Source: Leptolyngbya sp. NIES-2104 (lineage in GTDB: Bacteria > Cyanobacteriota > Cyanobacteriia > Leptolyngbyales > Leptolyngbyaceae). From it: 64,000 bases of DNA. The DNA is taken from positions 3,472,001 to 3,536,000 of the forward strand of contig NZ_BBWW01000001.1 of the NCBI RefSeq assembly GCF_001485215.1, in the 5' to 3' direction. Shown piece after piece: positions 43,929 to 53,730 of the stretch; positions within the stretch are counted from its first letter, which is position 1, and every line of letters starts with the position of its first letter. The position numbers and the translations under genes are program-made. The notes under the pieces are model-generated. The model worked only from the letters and a program-made list of their open reading frames with translations. It was not told where the DNA came from and ran no database searches.

Positions 43929-45542
43929 ATGGATTCTCTCATTGGTACAACGCTCTCAAACGGCAAGTACACCCTAGAAGAAGAAATCGGTCAGGGTGGA
44001 TTTGGTGTGACTTACAAAGCAATTCACCATTTTCTTGATCAAACAGTGGTGATCAAAACGCTGAATGAATCGCTGAAATCAGAGCGAAATTTCTCCGATC
44101 TTCAGCGCAAATTTCAGGATGAAGCCCGCCGTCTTGCTTCCTGTGTGCATCCAAATATTGTGCGCGTCAGTGACTTCTTTATCGAGCACGATCGCGCTTA
44201 TATGGTGATGGATTACATTCCAGGTAAGACGTTGGACGATCTGGTGTTTCCCGATCGACCTATGCCCGAAGCGGTTGCCATTCACTACATTCGACAAATC
44301 GGCTCCGCGCTTCAAGTGGTTCACCGCAATGGATTACTGCATCGAGACATCAAACCGCAAAATATTATTCTGCATGAGAAAACACAAGAAGCAATCCTAA
44401 TCGATTTTGGAATTGCACGAGAATTTACACCGAATTCAACCCAAACGCACACACAAATGATGTCCGTCGGATATGCCCCGATCGAGCAGTATTTCGCTCA
44501 AGAAAAACGCAGTCCCGCAAGTGATGTTTACGGACTAGCCGCAACACTTTACGCATTAGTTACAGCAACCGTTCCCACCGCATCGATTCTACGCGATCAC
44601 GAACGGATGCCAGAACCGCGAGAATTAGCACCGTCGATCAGTCCGGGAGTGAATCAGGCAATTCTTCGAGGAATGGCAATGCAGGCGATTCATCGTCCTT
44701 CGTCGATCGGGGAATGGCTTGCCCTTTTACCCGAAGGTTCGCCATCCTTCCAAATGACACAACCCCCGAAAGCATCGACTAAGACTGCTGAAACGGTTGT
44801 GTTCGCTCCCAAACCCGAACCGACTAAGCCCGGATTGCGGGCGATTTGGTTACTCGCGGCATTATCTGGATTAACTTTAACCGGAGTTGCGATCGCGATT
44901 CTCTGGCTCCAATCTCGTCAATCTCCTCAACCCGCCATCACGCTGAATTCTCCTAGCCCGCTCCCCTCTCTGCCACCTGAACCTTCTCCGTCGCCCAGTC
45001 CATCCCCGATTCAGAGCGCGTCCCCCCGTCCGAAGCCGAGTCCGTCTGTGACTCCATCTCCAACACCGCAACCGATTCCCGTTGATCCGTCGCTGCCCTC
45101 TCCGGATCTGCCAAAAGTCGTGACTCGATCGACCAGTCGTATTCCCGGATTCGCAGTTGGCACACCAGAACAAGAAGTCAGAGCCGCACTCGGTGATCCT
45201 GTTCGATCGGGTGCAGGCTATTGGCAGAATACGCGCAGTGTCTTATATGAGCCTGTACCCGATCGTATTAGTCTGGGCTATCTCTACGATCAATCCACAA
45301 ACCAAATTCGTCAGACTGAGGCTTCGTTTGCTCAATCGATCGATGATTTAACGCTGCAAGTCACAGTGAATGGAATGTTAGGCAGTCGGGCGACTCCAGA
45401 CGTGATCGAAGGATTAAAGCAAGTTTATCGACGAGAACGCGATCGCTATTCTTTTCAACAAGGCAACCTCAAAGGCGTGATCGAACGCAACAATCAAGAC
45501 CGCATCTATGTTGGGGTTTGGGAAGCAGACTTACATGATTAG
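43929..45542 (+). CDS. Ser/Thr protein kinase with single transmembrane helix
   Basis: 537 aa. The kinase domain (about 10-270) is complete: GQGGFGVTY glycine loop, VVIKTL lysine, HRDIKPQN catalytic loop, IDFGIA. After a linker there is one membrane helix ([22 protein letters not shown]), a Pro/Ser-rich stretch and a C-terminal extracytoplasmic domain ([25 protein letters not shown]). The start is 3 nt after the split histidine-kinase gene, suggesting they were one operon now cut by the IS. Its stop overlaps the convergent kinase stop by 4 nt. Confidence 0.9.
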   Translation: MDSLIGTTLSNGKYTLEEEIGQGGFGVTYKAIHHFLDQTVVIKTLNESLKSERNFSDLQRKFQDEARRLASCVHPNIVRVSDFFIEHDRAYMVMDYIPGKTLDDLVFPDRPMPEAVAIHYIRQIGSALQVVHRNGLLHRDIKPQNIILHEKTQEAILIDFGIAREFTPNSTQTHTQMMSVGYAPIEQYFAQEKRSPASDVYGLAATLYALVTATVPTASILRDHERMPEPRELAPSISPGVNQAILRGMAMQAIHRPSSIGEWLALLPEGSPSFQMTQPPKASTKTAETVVFAPKPEPTKPGLRAIWLLAALSGLTLTGVAIAILWLQSRQSPQPAITLNSPSPLPSLPPEPSPSPSPSPIQSASPRPKPSPSVTPSPTPQPIPVDPSLPSPDLPKVVTRSTSRIPGFAVGTPEQEVRAALGDPVRSGAGYWQNTRSVLYEPVPDRISLGYLYDQSTNQIRQTEASFAQSIDDLTLQVTVNGMLGSRATPDVIEGLKQVYRRERDRYSFQQGNLKGVIERNNQDRIYVGVWEADLHD

Positions 45543-47245
45543 AACTTGAGTTGACCCCGATGAATCACACCAGATGTACCGCAAACATCAGTCGTGTACC
45601 AATCGCCTTTCAAGTCGTAGACATTGATATTTCTCTTTTCTCGGACTGAACAGAGAATCGCTCCATTCGGGGATACTCTCACATTCGAGGGCGGATTAAA
45701 TACCGTTGCAACTCCGGCTTTTGAGATGGAATCGTTTGAAGCTGCGCCTTGAGGAGATTTTGCACCACAGATTCGCTCTAGCATCTTCTCAGTTGCGGGA
45801 GATTGAGGACGATTCACCTGGTTTTCTGGAAAGCTTGTCCACGTTCCACTGGCGCAATCGGTTTGAGCCTGAACGCGATCGGCATTGAGATAGTAAATAA
45901 AGCGAATCAAAGACGGGTTACTCGCATCGATCGAACAAGTATCCAGCGTTAGTGTTTGCGCTCTCAAAGTTGTTCCGGTCTGCAATCTGCAAGCTTGATC
46001 GATCGGCGGCTCGACAGGTTTCGCTGGCTGTTCGGGTGGTTTTGCAGGTTGCTGAGGAACGGGTGCAGGCGCGGAAGTTGTCGGCTCTTTGGGTGCAGGA
46101 GAGGGATCAACCGGAGACGATTTAGGAGATGCGATCGTATTCTTGATAGGGGAAGTTGATGCGATCGGGGTTGGAGTCGGTCGCATCGTGAAATAAGCCA
46201 AAAGTCCCGCAATCCCCGCAAGAGAAGCCGCTCCCATTCCAATGATTGCCCATTGCCACGTCCACGGCGATCGCGTCACCACAGAAGCTTGAGTGGAGGG
46301 AGTCGGAGCGCTCGGAACGGTCTGAGATGAATCGATTCGGAACTCAGACGCAATCACGGTTGAAGGAGGAACCGCACCCGACGATAACGCCATTGCCATA
46401 TCTTGTGCGGCTGCAAATCGCTGATTTGCGTAGGGTTGAATGGCTCGATCGAGCACTGCGGCAAAATCAGGACTAAGATTCGGCACATATTGCTGCCAGA
46501 GAACCTTTCCAGTCATTGGATCATTGTCTAATTGCTGCGGCTGTCTTCCCGTGAGTAGATAGATTGCGGTTAGTCCCAAACTATACAAGTCACTCGAAAA
46601 GACTGGACGACCTGCCATCTGTTCTGAGGACATATAGCCCGGTGTGCCGATGACGATCGATTGACTTTGCCCCCCTTGAGAATTGAGCAAGGTACTCATC
46701 GTTTCTTTGACTGCACCGAAATCGATGAGAACAGGTTTGCGATCGAGTCGCCGCAAAATGATGTTATCGGGCTTGATATCGCGATGAACAATGCCTTGAC
46801 GATGAATATCTGAAAGAAGCGGTAAAAGATCGAGTAACAGCGATCGAACTTCCGTTTCGCTCATCACCCCTTGTATCTCGACTCTCTGCGCTAAAGTTTC
46901 TCCCTCGACCCATTCTTCGACTAGGTAAAACTCGTCTCCCTCCTCGAAATAAGCATAGAGCCGAGGAATCTGCCGATGATGATCTCCCAAGCGTTCTAGA
47001 ATCGCTGCCTCACGCTGAAACCGCTCTTTTACGAGTTGATGAATTTGTGGATTGTCGTGAATCGGCTTGAGTTGTTTGAGTACACATCTTCGAGCAGAAG
47101 GCATCTGAGTGTCTTCGACCAGAAACGTTTTACCAAAGCCGCCTTCTCCCAGAACGCCTAAAATTCGATAGCGATTGCTGACCAACTGAGACGGAGATCC
47201 ACCGAAATTAGGAGTACCCATAGCTTCAACGTACTGAGAAATCAA
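45539..47245 (-). CDS. Ser/Thr protein kinase with C-terminal SH3-like domain
   Basis: 568 aa. Kinase domain (about 28-285): [14 protein letters not shown] lysine, [26 protein letters not shown]. One membrane helix ([23 protein letters not shown]), a Pro/Ala-rich stalk ([19 protein letters not shown]), then a Cys-containing beta domain and an SH3b-like end ([42 protein letters not shown]). A typical cyanobacterial sensor kinase; its signal is unknown. Confidence 0.9.
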   Translation of the reverse strand: MISQYVEAMGTPNFGGSPSQLVSNRYRILGVLGEGGFGKTFLVEDTQMPSARRCVLKQLKPIHDNPQIHQLVKERFQREAAILERLGDHHRQIPRLYAYFEEGDEFYLVEEWVEGETLAQRVEIQGVMSETEVRSLLLDLLPLLSDIHRQGIVHRDIKPDNIILRRLDRKPVLIDFGAVKETMSTLLNSQGGQSQSIVIGTPGYMSSEQMAGRPVFSSDLYSLGLTAIYLLTGRQPQQLDNDPMTGKVLWQQYVPNLSPDFAAVLDRAIQPYANQRFAAAQDMAMALSSGAVPPSTVIASEFRIDSSQTVPSAPTPSTQASVVTRSPWTWQWAIIGMGAASLAGIAGLLAYFTMRPTPTPIASTSPIKNTIASPKSSPVDPSPAPKEPTTSAPAPVPQQPAKPPEQPAKPVEPPIDQACRLQTGTTLRAQTLTLDTCSIDASNPSLIRFIYYLNADRVQAQTDCASGTWTSFPENQVNRPQSPATEKMLERICGAKSPQGAASNDSISKAGVATVFNPPSNVRVSPNGAILCSVREKRNINVYDLKGDWYTTDVCGTSGVIHRGQLKF

Positions 47246-47299
47246 AACAGGTGATGTTTCATTCTACAGCCCGACTCTCTTTCACTTCAGAAACTACCG

Positions 47300-47342
47300 C
47301 AAAAATAAACGGCATGAAAGGCTTCATCGCTCTCATGCCGTT
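47300..47342 (-). terminator. Terminator after the WGxxGxxG gene
   Basis: AACGGCATGA (47308-47317) pairs with TCATGCCGTT (47333-47342). On the minus strand the stem is followed by TTATTTTTG. Confidence 0.82.
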
Positions 47343-47362
47343 GAATTTCTGAGTTAACCGAA

Positions 47363-47659
47363 TTAATAGCGATCGCGGGTTCCCGATACATCTGCCGGAT
47401 CACGATATGCAGTCGTTCCGGTTGTAGAGTACTCATCGCGCTTGCTCTTGCGTCCCAGCAAACCAAACAAGCCAAGCAAACCAAGCAATCCCCAGTAACC
47501 GTTGCGTCCTTCGTTGTTGTAGTCGTTATCGACTGCGGTCGTTCCCGTTCCAGTTGTGCCTGTTCCGGTTCCCGTTCCGGTTTGGCTCATTGCAGGTAGC
47601 GACATCGGAGCCAAAATCAAAGCAGACACCAGTGCGATCTTTGCAGCAAATTTAGTCAT
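47363..47659 (-). CDS. WGxxGxxG-type anchored exported protein
   Basis: 98 aa. A signal peptide (IALVSALILAPMSLPAMSQ) leads to a Gly/Thr-rich repeat (TGTGTGTGTTGTG). A short hydrophobic WGLLGLLGLFGLLGRKSKR segment follows, then a polar tail. The motif marks the WGxxGxxG membrane-anchored family, of unknown function, common in cyanobacteria and planctomycetes. Confidence 0.75.
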   Translation of the reverse strand: MTKFAAKIALVSALILAPMSLPAMSQTGTGTGTGTTGTGTTAVDNDYNNEGRNGYWGLLGLLGLFGLLGRKSKRDEYSTTGTTAYRDPADVSGTRDRY

Positions 47660-47919
47660 CGTTTTATCCTCTTTTGAAATGTTTGTGAACTCAACCTTGA
47701 ACAGTTACACAATAGAAGTTCCAGAGGATTGCTTAATCCCACTAAAGCTTGAGACTTGTCTCTGTTAATAGAGCCATTCCGCAACGGCGAACACACTCCA
47801 CTTGATAGAGGGAATATTTCAAAACCGTTACATTGATTGGGTTTGCGACGAGGAGCGATCCGCTCAGTGATAGGCTAGGAAACGGAGAAAACAAAAGGAT
47901 TTATTAAGAGGCTTCTTGC

Positions 47920-48984
47920 ATGACGGGTTCTTCGCAACTTCCACTTTTGTTACGGGCTGCACGGGGTGAAGTGTTGGAACGTCCCCCAGTTTGGATGATG
48001 CGACAGGCTGGTCGCTACATGAAAGCCTATCGAGATTTGCGCGATCGCTATCCATCATTCCGCGAACGCTCTGAAATTCCAGAAGTCGCGATCGAGGTGT
48101 CGCTGCAACCTTGGAGAGCATTTAGACCGGACGGTGTGATTTTGTTCTCGGATATCGTCACTCCCTTGCCAGGATTGGGCATCGAGATGGATATCGCAGA
48201 AGGAAAAGGTCCGATTATCGCTGATCCGATTCGCTCTCAGGCGCAAATCGATCGCCTTCATCCGCTGGTTCCTGAAGAGACGATGCCGTTTATCAAAACG
48301 ATTTTGAAGTCTCTGCGCGAAGAAGTGAAGAACGAGGCAACCGTTCTCGGATTCGTGGGAGCACCTTGGACACTCGCGGCGTATGCGGTGGAAGGAAAAG
48401 GATCGAAAACCTATTCGATTATCAAGAATATGGCGTTTTCTGATCCAGCAATTTTGCATCAATTGTTGTCGAAGCTGGCAGATGCGATCGCGACTTATGC
48501 CTGTTATCAAATCGATTGCGGTGCTCAAGTGATCCAAATGTTCGATTCTTGGGCAGGACAACTCAGCCCCCAAGATTACGATACCTTTGCGCTGCCGTAT
48601 CAACAGCAAGTGTTCCGCAAGATCAAACAGGTGCACCCTGAAACGCCGTTGATTCTGTTGGTCACTGGAAGCGCAGGACTGCTCGAACGCATGGCGAAAG
48701 CGGGCGCGGATATTTTAACGATCGATTGGACGGTCGATATGGCGGATGCACGGGCGCGACTTGGAAAAGAGGTAAAGGTGCAAGGGAATCTTGATCCGGG
48801 TGTGTTGTTTGGATCGAAGGACTTTATTCGCGATCGTATTCTTGACACGATTCGGAAAGCGGGCAACCGAGGACACATTTTAAACCTCGGACACGGCATT
48901 CTCCCGAATACCCCGGAGGAAAACGCGGCTCACTTCTTTGAGACGGCGAAACAGGTGGATCAACTGCTGACCGCCACTCGTTGA
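47920..48984 (+). CDS. hemE: Uroporphyrinogen decarboxylase
   Basis: 354 aa. [75 protein letters not shown] and [19 protein letters not shown] are diagnostic. It decarboxylates uroporphyrinogen III to coproporphyrinogen III for haem and chlorophyll. A stand-alone gene, followed 116 bp later by an SDR gene. Confidence 0.97.
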   Translation: MTGSSQLPLLLRAARGEVLERPPVWMMRQAGRYMKAYRDLRDRYPSFRERSEIPEVAIEVSLQPWRAFRPDGVILFSDIVTPLPGLGIEMDIAEGKGPIIADPIRSQAQIDRLHPLVPEETMPFIKTILKSLREEVKNEATVLGFVGAPWTLAAYAVEGKGSKTYSIIKNMAFSDPAILHQLLSKLADAIATYACYQIDCGAQVIQMFDSWAGQLSPQDYDTFALPYQQQVFRKIKQVHPETPLILLVTGSAGLLERMAKAGADILTIDWTVDMADARARLGKEVKVQGNLDPGVLFGSKDFIRDRILDTIRKAGNRGHILNLGHGILPNTPEENAAHFFETAKQVDQLLTATR

Positions 48985-49100
48985 TGAAAATTGCGGGATG
49001 AAGGGCAGTTAGGAGATCAGAAGTTGCAGAATCCGTTTATTCTGTTAATTCAAAGGGATTCCTCACACACGAATCATGTCCTTCATCCTTCATTCCCTCA

Positions 49101-50042
49101 ATGACCAAGCGAATCTTTGTGACAGGTGCTAGTGGTTGCATTGGTCACTATCTTGTCGAAGCGCTCATTCAACAGACTCCGCATGAATTGTTTTTGCTCG
49201 TCCGAGATGCGAATAAGCTGAAAATCGATGTCACGGCTCGATCGGGCATTACGGTGATTCAGTCGGATATGAGTGAGATCGAGCAGCATCGAGAGTTGTT
49301 GAAGACGATCGATTGTGCAATCTTGGCGGCAACCGCTTGGGGTGGGGACAGCGTTCAATCGGTGAATGTGGATAAGAATTTGGAATTGCTCTCGATGCTG
49401 GATGCAGACCGGATCGAGCAGGTGATCTATTTTTCAACGGCTAGTATTCTCGATCGCCAAAATCAACTCCTTCCCGAAGCGATGGAGATCGGGAATGACT
49501 ATCTGAAATCGAAGTATCTTTGCTGTGAAAAATTAGCGAATTTGGCGATCGCGCCCAAAATTACGAAACTATTCCCAACACTGGTAATCGGTGGTGGAGA
49601 ACAATATCCTTACTCAGCGATCACGGCTGGAATTCCTGATGTGACGAAGTGGGCGAAACTGATTCGGCTGTTTCAAGCAGACGGCAGCTTTCACTTTATT
49701 CATGGACATGACATTGCTCAAGTGGTGCGGCATTTCGTCGATCGTCCGCCTGCTGAGAAAAATATTGTATTGGGGAATCCGAAGATCACGGTTAATCAAG
49801 CGATCGAAGAAGTGTGTGAGTATCTCGGAACGAAGCCGCTGATTGGAATTCCGCTCGTGTGGCTGGCAGATGTGATTATCTTTCTATTCCGGATTCAGGT
49901 CGGTGAATGGGATCGATTTGCTTTACGCTATCGGCATTTCACTCATTTGAATCCGGTCAGTCCAGCAACGTTTGGGATGGAGAATTATTGTTCAACGATG
50001 GAAGATGTGTTGAAACTCAGCGGCGTTCGGAAAAAGCCGTAA
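49101..50042 (+). CDS. NAD(P)-dependent extended short-chain dehydrogenase
   Basis: 313 aa. The Rossmann motif FVTGASGCIGHYLVEAL and the active-site region YFSTASILDRQ with YLKSKYLCCEK (YxxxK) are visible. The C-terminal part (NAIEEVCEYLGTKPLIGIPLVWLADV-like) resembles epimerase/3-beta-HSD-type enzymes. Substrate unknown. It ends exactly where the convergent ParB-like gene ends. Confidence 0.85.
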   Translation: MTKRIFVTGASGCIGHYLVEALIQQTPHELFLLVRDANKLKIDVTARSGITVIQSDMSEIEQHRELLKTIDCAILAATAWGGDSVQSVNVDKNLELLSMLDADRIEQVIYFSTASILDRQNQLLPEAMEIGNDYLKSKYLCCEKLANLAIAPKITKLFPTLVIGGGEQYPYSAITAGIPDVTKWAKLIRLFQADGSFHFIHGHDIAQVVRHFVDRPPAEKNIVLGNPKITVNQAIEEVCEYLGTKPLIGIPLVWLADVIIFLFRIQVGEWDRFALRYRHFTHLNPVSPATFGMENYCSTMEDVLKLSGVRKKP

Positions 50043-50732
50043 TCAACTATCCTCAATCAAACTCAGTAGGCGTGTCTCGCTTAATCCTTTGACGCGCTTT
50101 CTCACATCAATGAGTGAAGTGAAGTCTCCGTTTTTGCGTTCGGATTCGATCGCAGAAATCACCTTTTCCGCAGTCTTGCCCGTTAATCCAATGCGCTTAA
50201 ATCGAGAGGATAGCTCTCGAATCGGGGCTGTATTGAAAAAAATCAACGGTTCTAAAGGCTTTGGGAGATGTTCTTGAACTTCTCGAATGAGCGATTCTAG
50301 CTTTTTCTTTTCCTCAATATGCTTCTGATGAAGGTCACTGAATTGCTGTTCGATAAATTTCTCCAAATTCGCCGTTCGATCAGATGAATCGACAGGCGGA
50401 GTTACTGCGGAAGCCGTTTTAGGTTGGTTTCTGAGCAGTTTGATTTGGTCTAGAATCGCCTCTTCGTTTTCGGGCTGAACGACGATCGCATCAATCATTT
50501 CACCACGTCCTAGATCAATCTCACGGGCGCGAACTGCCGCGTAATATTCTAGATGTCCTTCAATGACTTCAAATTCACGTAGGCTCACTTGACGCACTAC
50601 GATCGGATTAATCGTTCCTTCTGCTTCAAGAATTGCTTTTGCGGCTTGTTCGAGTACGTCTTGAGAAAAGTTTGATCGGGATTGATTGGATGTAATTTTT
50701 TTAACGGGAATCAGAGACGGATTTAAGCTCAT
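50043..50732 (-). CDS. ParB/Srx-like N-terminal domain protein with C-terminal HhH
   Basis: 229 aa. The N-terminal region (SLIPVKKITSNQSRSNF, INPIVVRQVSLREFEVIEGHLEYYAAVRAREI) has the ParB/sulfiredoxin fold, but the usual GERR-type motif reads GHLEYY. A charged linker (about 110-165) follows, then a helix-hairpin-helix-like end (FKRIGLTGKTAEKVISAIESERKNGDFTSLIDVRKRVKGLSETRLLSLI). The start overlaps the stop of the nuclease-ParA gene by 4 nt, so the two are coupled. No central HTH of true chromosomal ParB is seen. Confidence 0.75.
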   Translation of the reverse strand: MSLNPSLIPVKKITSNQSRSNFSQDVLEQAAKAILEAEGTINPIVVRQVSLREFEVIEGHLEYYAAVRAREIDLGRGEMIDAIVVQPENEEAILDQIKLLRNQPKTASAVTPPVDSSDRTANLEKFIEQQFSDLHQKHIEEKKKLESLIREVQEHLPKPLEPLIFFNTAPIRELSSRFKRIGLTGKTAEKVISAIESERKNGDFTSLIDVRKRVKGLSETRLLSLIEDS

Positions 50733-52117
50733 ACCATCATTCCTATTTTTTGCAAAACTTCAGTTGCAAGCGCATCGAACTCTTGAGCCGAGGGAGAATC
50801 AGGTTTAAAGTCAAAAACAGACTTTGGATCGGGAATTTCCTGGTCATCGATCGTATAACTCAGTTCAGCGCATTTCGCTAAATCTTCTCGCTCAGAAATC
50901 ACGCTATCTAAAACATTGAAACCGTAGCGATTAATCGCTGCTTTTCGTTTAGGAAACGTGGATTGAAAGAATTTTGCGTTTGTTGAAATTTTACTCGGCA
51001 GTACTCCCAAAATCTCGATCGCAGGTTTGCCGACATATCGACGAAATGAATTTTGCTCTTTGATAAATGTACCTACATTTTGTAGTCCCTGATTAGCAAA
51101 AGGTTTGAGGTCAGAAGGAATGATTAGATAGTCACACGCAATTAGCGCGATCTTTGAGTAGAGATTCAGTGAGGGAGGAGTATCGATGATTACAACATCG
51201 TAGTCTGATTCAGCGGCTTTCAGCTTTTCTACCAATGTGCCTCTAGTAAAGTCCAGCCGCCCTAGTTCCACTTCTTTTTCCATCAGTTGAATGTGGGCTG
51301 GAATAACATGAATTGGCGGATCACAAAAATCTGCTTTTCTTGCAACCTCTGAAACTGAAAAAAGCTCTTCAGACTTTAAAAGATGATAAACGTAGCATGA
51401 CTTTAGATTGTCAGATTCTTCGTCCTCAAACTTAATCAATCCAGCTGCAAACGTTGTGTTAGCTTGGCTATCTAAATCGATGATTAAAACTCGTTTTCCT
51501 CGTTTCCGAATCGCCGCTGCTAGATTGGTGACAGTCGTTGTTTTACCAACGCCGCCTTTGTTGTGATAAATCGCGATGACTTTCATTTCGTGTTTCCTAC
51601 TTGCTTCTGAGTTCGCTCGATCGCTTGTGGTTTCTTCAGCCTGATTTTTCAGATTTTCCCGCCCGATTAGACTTCTTATTGTGTTTAATTCATTCTGAAT
51701 CCCTCGACCTCTACATTGAAAAACCAGTTGAATTTTCTCCTGATTTCTCGCGTAAATTCTAATCTCCTTGCCATTGGTTAACAAGCCATATCTGATATTC
51801 AAACTGCTCAGATACCGACCCAATTTCCGGACGTGCAGATCCAAATTTTGCTTTGGACTTTTTGCCTCCATTGCCACGCTCAACGGTGAATTCGCATCTA
51901 ATACAAATGGAATCACCTGTGCTGCAAACGCCAGAAAATCGAGCCGAATGCTTCCGACTGCCACTTCCTGATGCCAATCATTCGGACGATAGCCCAATGC
52001 AGGTAAAAGGTATTGCACAATCAATTTGCTTTCGACTTCGCTTTCGTTGCGGCACTGCTCCGGATCAAATTCTAACGGGGGATTTTCTTCAAACTCCTGC
52101 ATTGCACTGCTCGACAA
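50729..52117 (-). CDS. PD-(D/E)XK nuclease-like domain fused to ParA ATPase
   Basis: 462 aa. Residues about 20-130 form a type I HsdR_N-like nuclease fold with ESEVES, Asp60 in SIRLDFLAFA and Glu84-x-Lys86 in VAMEAKSPKQ, so the metal-binding triad looks intact. Residues 179-460 are a full ParA/MinD-like ATPase: Walker A NKGGVGKTT (186-194), LIIDLDSQANTTF, VVIIDTPPSLNLYSKIAL. An internal ATG at residue 178 (genomic 51586) has AGGA eight bases upstream and would yield a plain ParA. Coupled to the ParB-like gene. Role unknown; a defence or plasmid-maintenance function is conceivable. Confidence 0.82.
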   Translation of the reverse strand: MSSSAMQEFEENPPLEFDPEQCRNESEVESKLIVQYLLPALGYRPNDWHQEVAVGSIRLDFLAFAAQVIPFVLDANSPLSVAMEAKSPKQNLDLHVRKLGRYLSSLNIRYGLLTNGKEIRIYARNQEKIQLVFQCRGRGIQNELNTIRSLIGRENLKNQAEETTSDRANSEASRKHEMKVIAIYHNKGGVGKTTTVTNLAAAIRKRGKRVLIIDLDSQANTTFAAGLIKFEDEESDNLKSCYVYHLLKSEELFSVSEVARKADFCDPPIHVIPAHIQLMEKEVELGRLDFTRGTLVEKLKAAESDYDVVIIDTPPSLNLYSKIALIACDYLIIPSDLKPFANQGLQNVGTFIKEQNSFRRYVGKPAIEILGVLPSKISTNAKFFQSTFPKRKAAINRYGFNVLDSVISEREDLAKCAELSYTIDDQEIPDPKSVFDFKPDSPSAQEFDALATEVLQKIGMMV

Positions 52118-52296
52118 CGGATTCGTAGTAATCGTGATAAATTCATTTTTAGATTAGTTCCGTACGATTACGTAAAATTCGCGATCGTGAAGTTTTCGCA
52201 GGGCATTTCAATTTGATTTTGTCACTGGTAAATCAGAACGCTGTATGATGTCCCAAATGTCCGGGTAGCGATTTTGACGAATCATCGGAGGCGAGC

Positions 52297-53244
52297 ATGA
52301 CGTATACGATCGCAATGACGAACATGAAAGGCGGAGTTGGTAAAACAACGCTGTCCGTCAATTTGGCGACTTGTCTAGCAAAATTCCACCAAAAGCGTGT
52401 TCTCTTGGTTGATCTCGATACGCAGATCAGCGCGACGTTGAGCTTGATGCCGCCTGCGGATTTCGCCAAACTGCGGAATGATAAGCGGACGTTGAGGAAT
52501 TTGATTAATCGTGCGATCGCGTCTGACCCAAAATTGCCGCAAATCGTCCCAGATGCGATTCATAAATATGTTTGTCAGTTGAAAGGCTTCGATCTGTTGC
52601 CCGGTGATATTGATTTGTATGACGAATTTTTGGTGTCTCAACTGTTGCACAAAACGGCACTACAGAAAGGTGAAACCGATTTTGAGCAGGTTTGGAATAT
52701 CTTCGAGAAGCAATTGATTCGGAAAGTGTTAGAACCGATCGAGAAAGATTACGATTTCATTATTCTCGATTGTGCTCCGGGCTATAACTTGATTACTCGA
52801 AGTGCATTGTTAGCGAGTAATTTCTATCTGATTCCCGCGAAACCTGAGCCACTTTCGTTAATTGGAATTCAGCTTTTAGAGCGTCGAATTAATAAGTTGA
52901 AAGAGACGCATAAAACAGATACGACTGAAGTTGAATTAGAAATGTTGGGCATTGTGTTTTCACTGTCCGGTAATAACATTTTGACGGGTCGTTATTACGG
53001 GCAAGTGATGAAGCGATTGAATGAGGATTTCAGTGAAGCGAAATTATTTAAGACGCGGATTCCGTCAGATGTGAATGTGTCGAAAGCGATCGATAGTTTC
53101 AGTCCGGTTGTATTAGCAAATCCGGGAACTGCGGGATCGCGATCGTTCGCGATGCTGGCTCAAGAAACACTCCAGAAACTCTCAATTTTAACGAAGACAA
53201 ATCAAACCTTACAGAAGAAGATGTCGCTGGCAGCTTTGGATTGA
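52297..53244 (+). CDS. ParA-family partition ATPase
   Basis: 315 aa. Walker A MKGGVGKTTLSVNLAT (residues 9-24), VLLVDLDTQISATLSLMP, and FIILDCAPGYNLITRSALLAS with the switch II Asp. It belongs to the ParA/Soj group but is a separate type from the ATPase across the divergent promoter region. A strong GGAGG precedes the ATG. Its last 36 bases overlap the 3' end of the kinase-like gene on the other strand. No parB of its own follows. Confidence 0.88.
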   Translation: MTYTIAMTNMKGGVGKTTLSVNLATCLAKFHQKRVLLVDLDTQISATLSLMPPADFAKLRNDKRTLRNLINRAIASDPKLPQIVPDAIHKYVCQLKGFDLLPGDIDLYDEFLVSQLLHKTALQKGETDFEQVWNIFEKQLIRKVLEPIEKDYDFIILDCAPGYNLITRSALLASNFYLIPAKPEPLSLIGIQLLERRINKLKETHKTDTTEVELEMLGIVFSLSGNNILTGRYYGQVMKRLNEDFSEAKLFKTRIPSDVNVSKAIDSFSPVVLANPGTAGSRSFAMLAQETLQKLSILTKTNQTLQKKMSLAALD

Positions 53245-53730
53245 GTCACACCAAATACATTCATCTAATCCCTCATCTAATGCGGGTGGTGCGCCATATA
53301 ATCGACGTGCCATCCGATGAATGACTGCTTCTGGAACGACTCGCGATCGCGCTTTATTTCTCTCCAAACAAACCTCGATCGAGGGATTGATCCAAACTCC
53401 GGTAATCTTCGTAAATCCGCATTTTCTCGCTAATGCGATCGCGGCTCTTCGCTGTTTTCTCACCGCATTGGTCGCATCGTAAATCGCGAATTCGATTTCG
53501 CCTTGTTGAATCGAATGAACGGCTTGATCAAACTGCGATCGAACTTCTAGCCAAATTTTTAACCAACTGCCTTGAATCGCTTCTTCACCGAACAATTGAG
53601 CGCGAATGGCATCGGTTGAAATAATGTGCGAATGAAGAGAGCGGGCAAAAGTCGATTTCCCGCTCCCTGGTAAGCCGATTAACAGAATGAGATGAACCTT
53701 AGATGATGGTTCCGTCGGGAATAATTGCAC
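53209..53730 (-). CDS. P-loop kinase (Zeta/polynucleotide-kinase-like AAA)
   Basis: 173 aa. Walker [15 protein letters not shown] (about 17-30), [34 protein letters not shown] and [17 protein letters not shown] match small kinases of the Zeta-toxin/PNK group. It overlaps the end of glgC by 32 bp in the same direction and the convergent ParA by 36 bp. An RNA-end or nucleotide phosphorylation role is typical for the fold, but nothing here proves it. Confidence 0.78.
   Translation of the reverse strand: MQLFPTEPSSKVHLILLIGLPGSGKSTFARSLHSHIISTDAIRAQLFGEEAIQGSWLKIWLEVRSQFDQAVHSIQQGEIEFAIYDATNAVRKQRRAAIALARKCGFTKITGVWINPSIEVCLERNKARSRVVPEAVIHRMARRLYGAPPALDEGLDECIWCDSIQSCQRHLLL

Noticed and set aside
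48055-48636. 193-codon minus-strand frame inside hemE
   Set aside because: Antisense shadow of a conserved enzyme, rich in His/Arg, with no recognisable domain.
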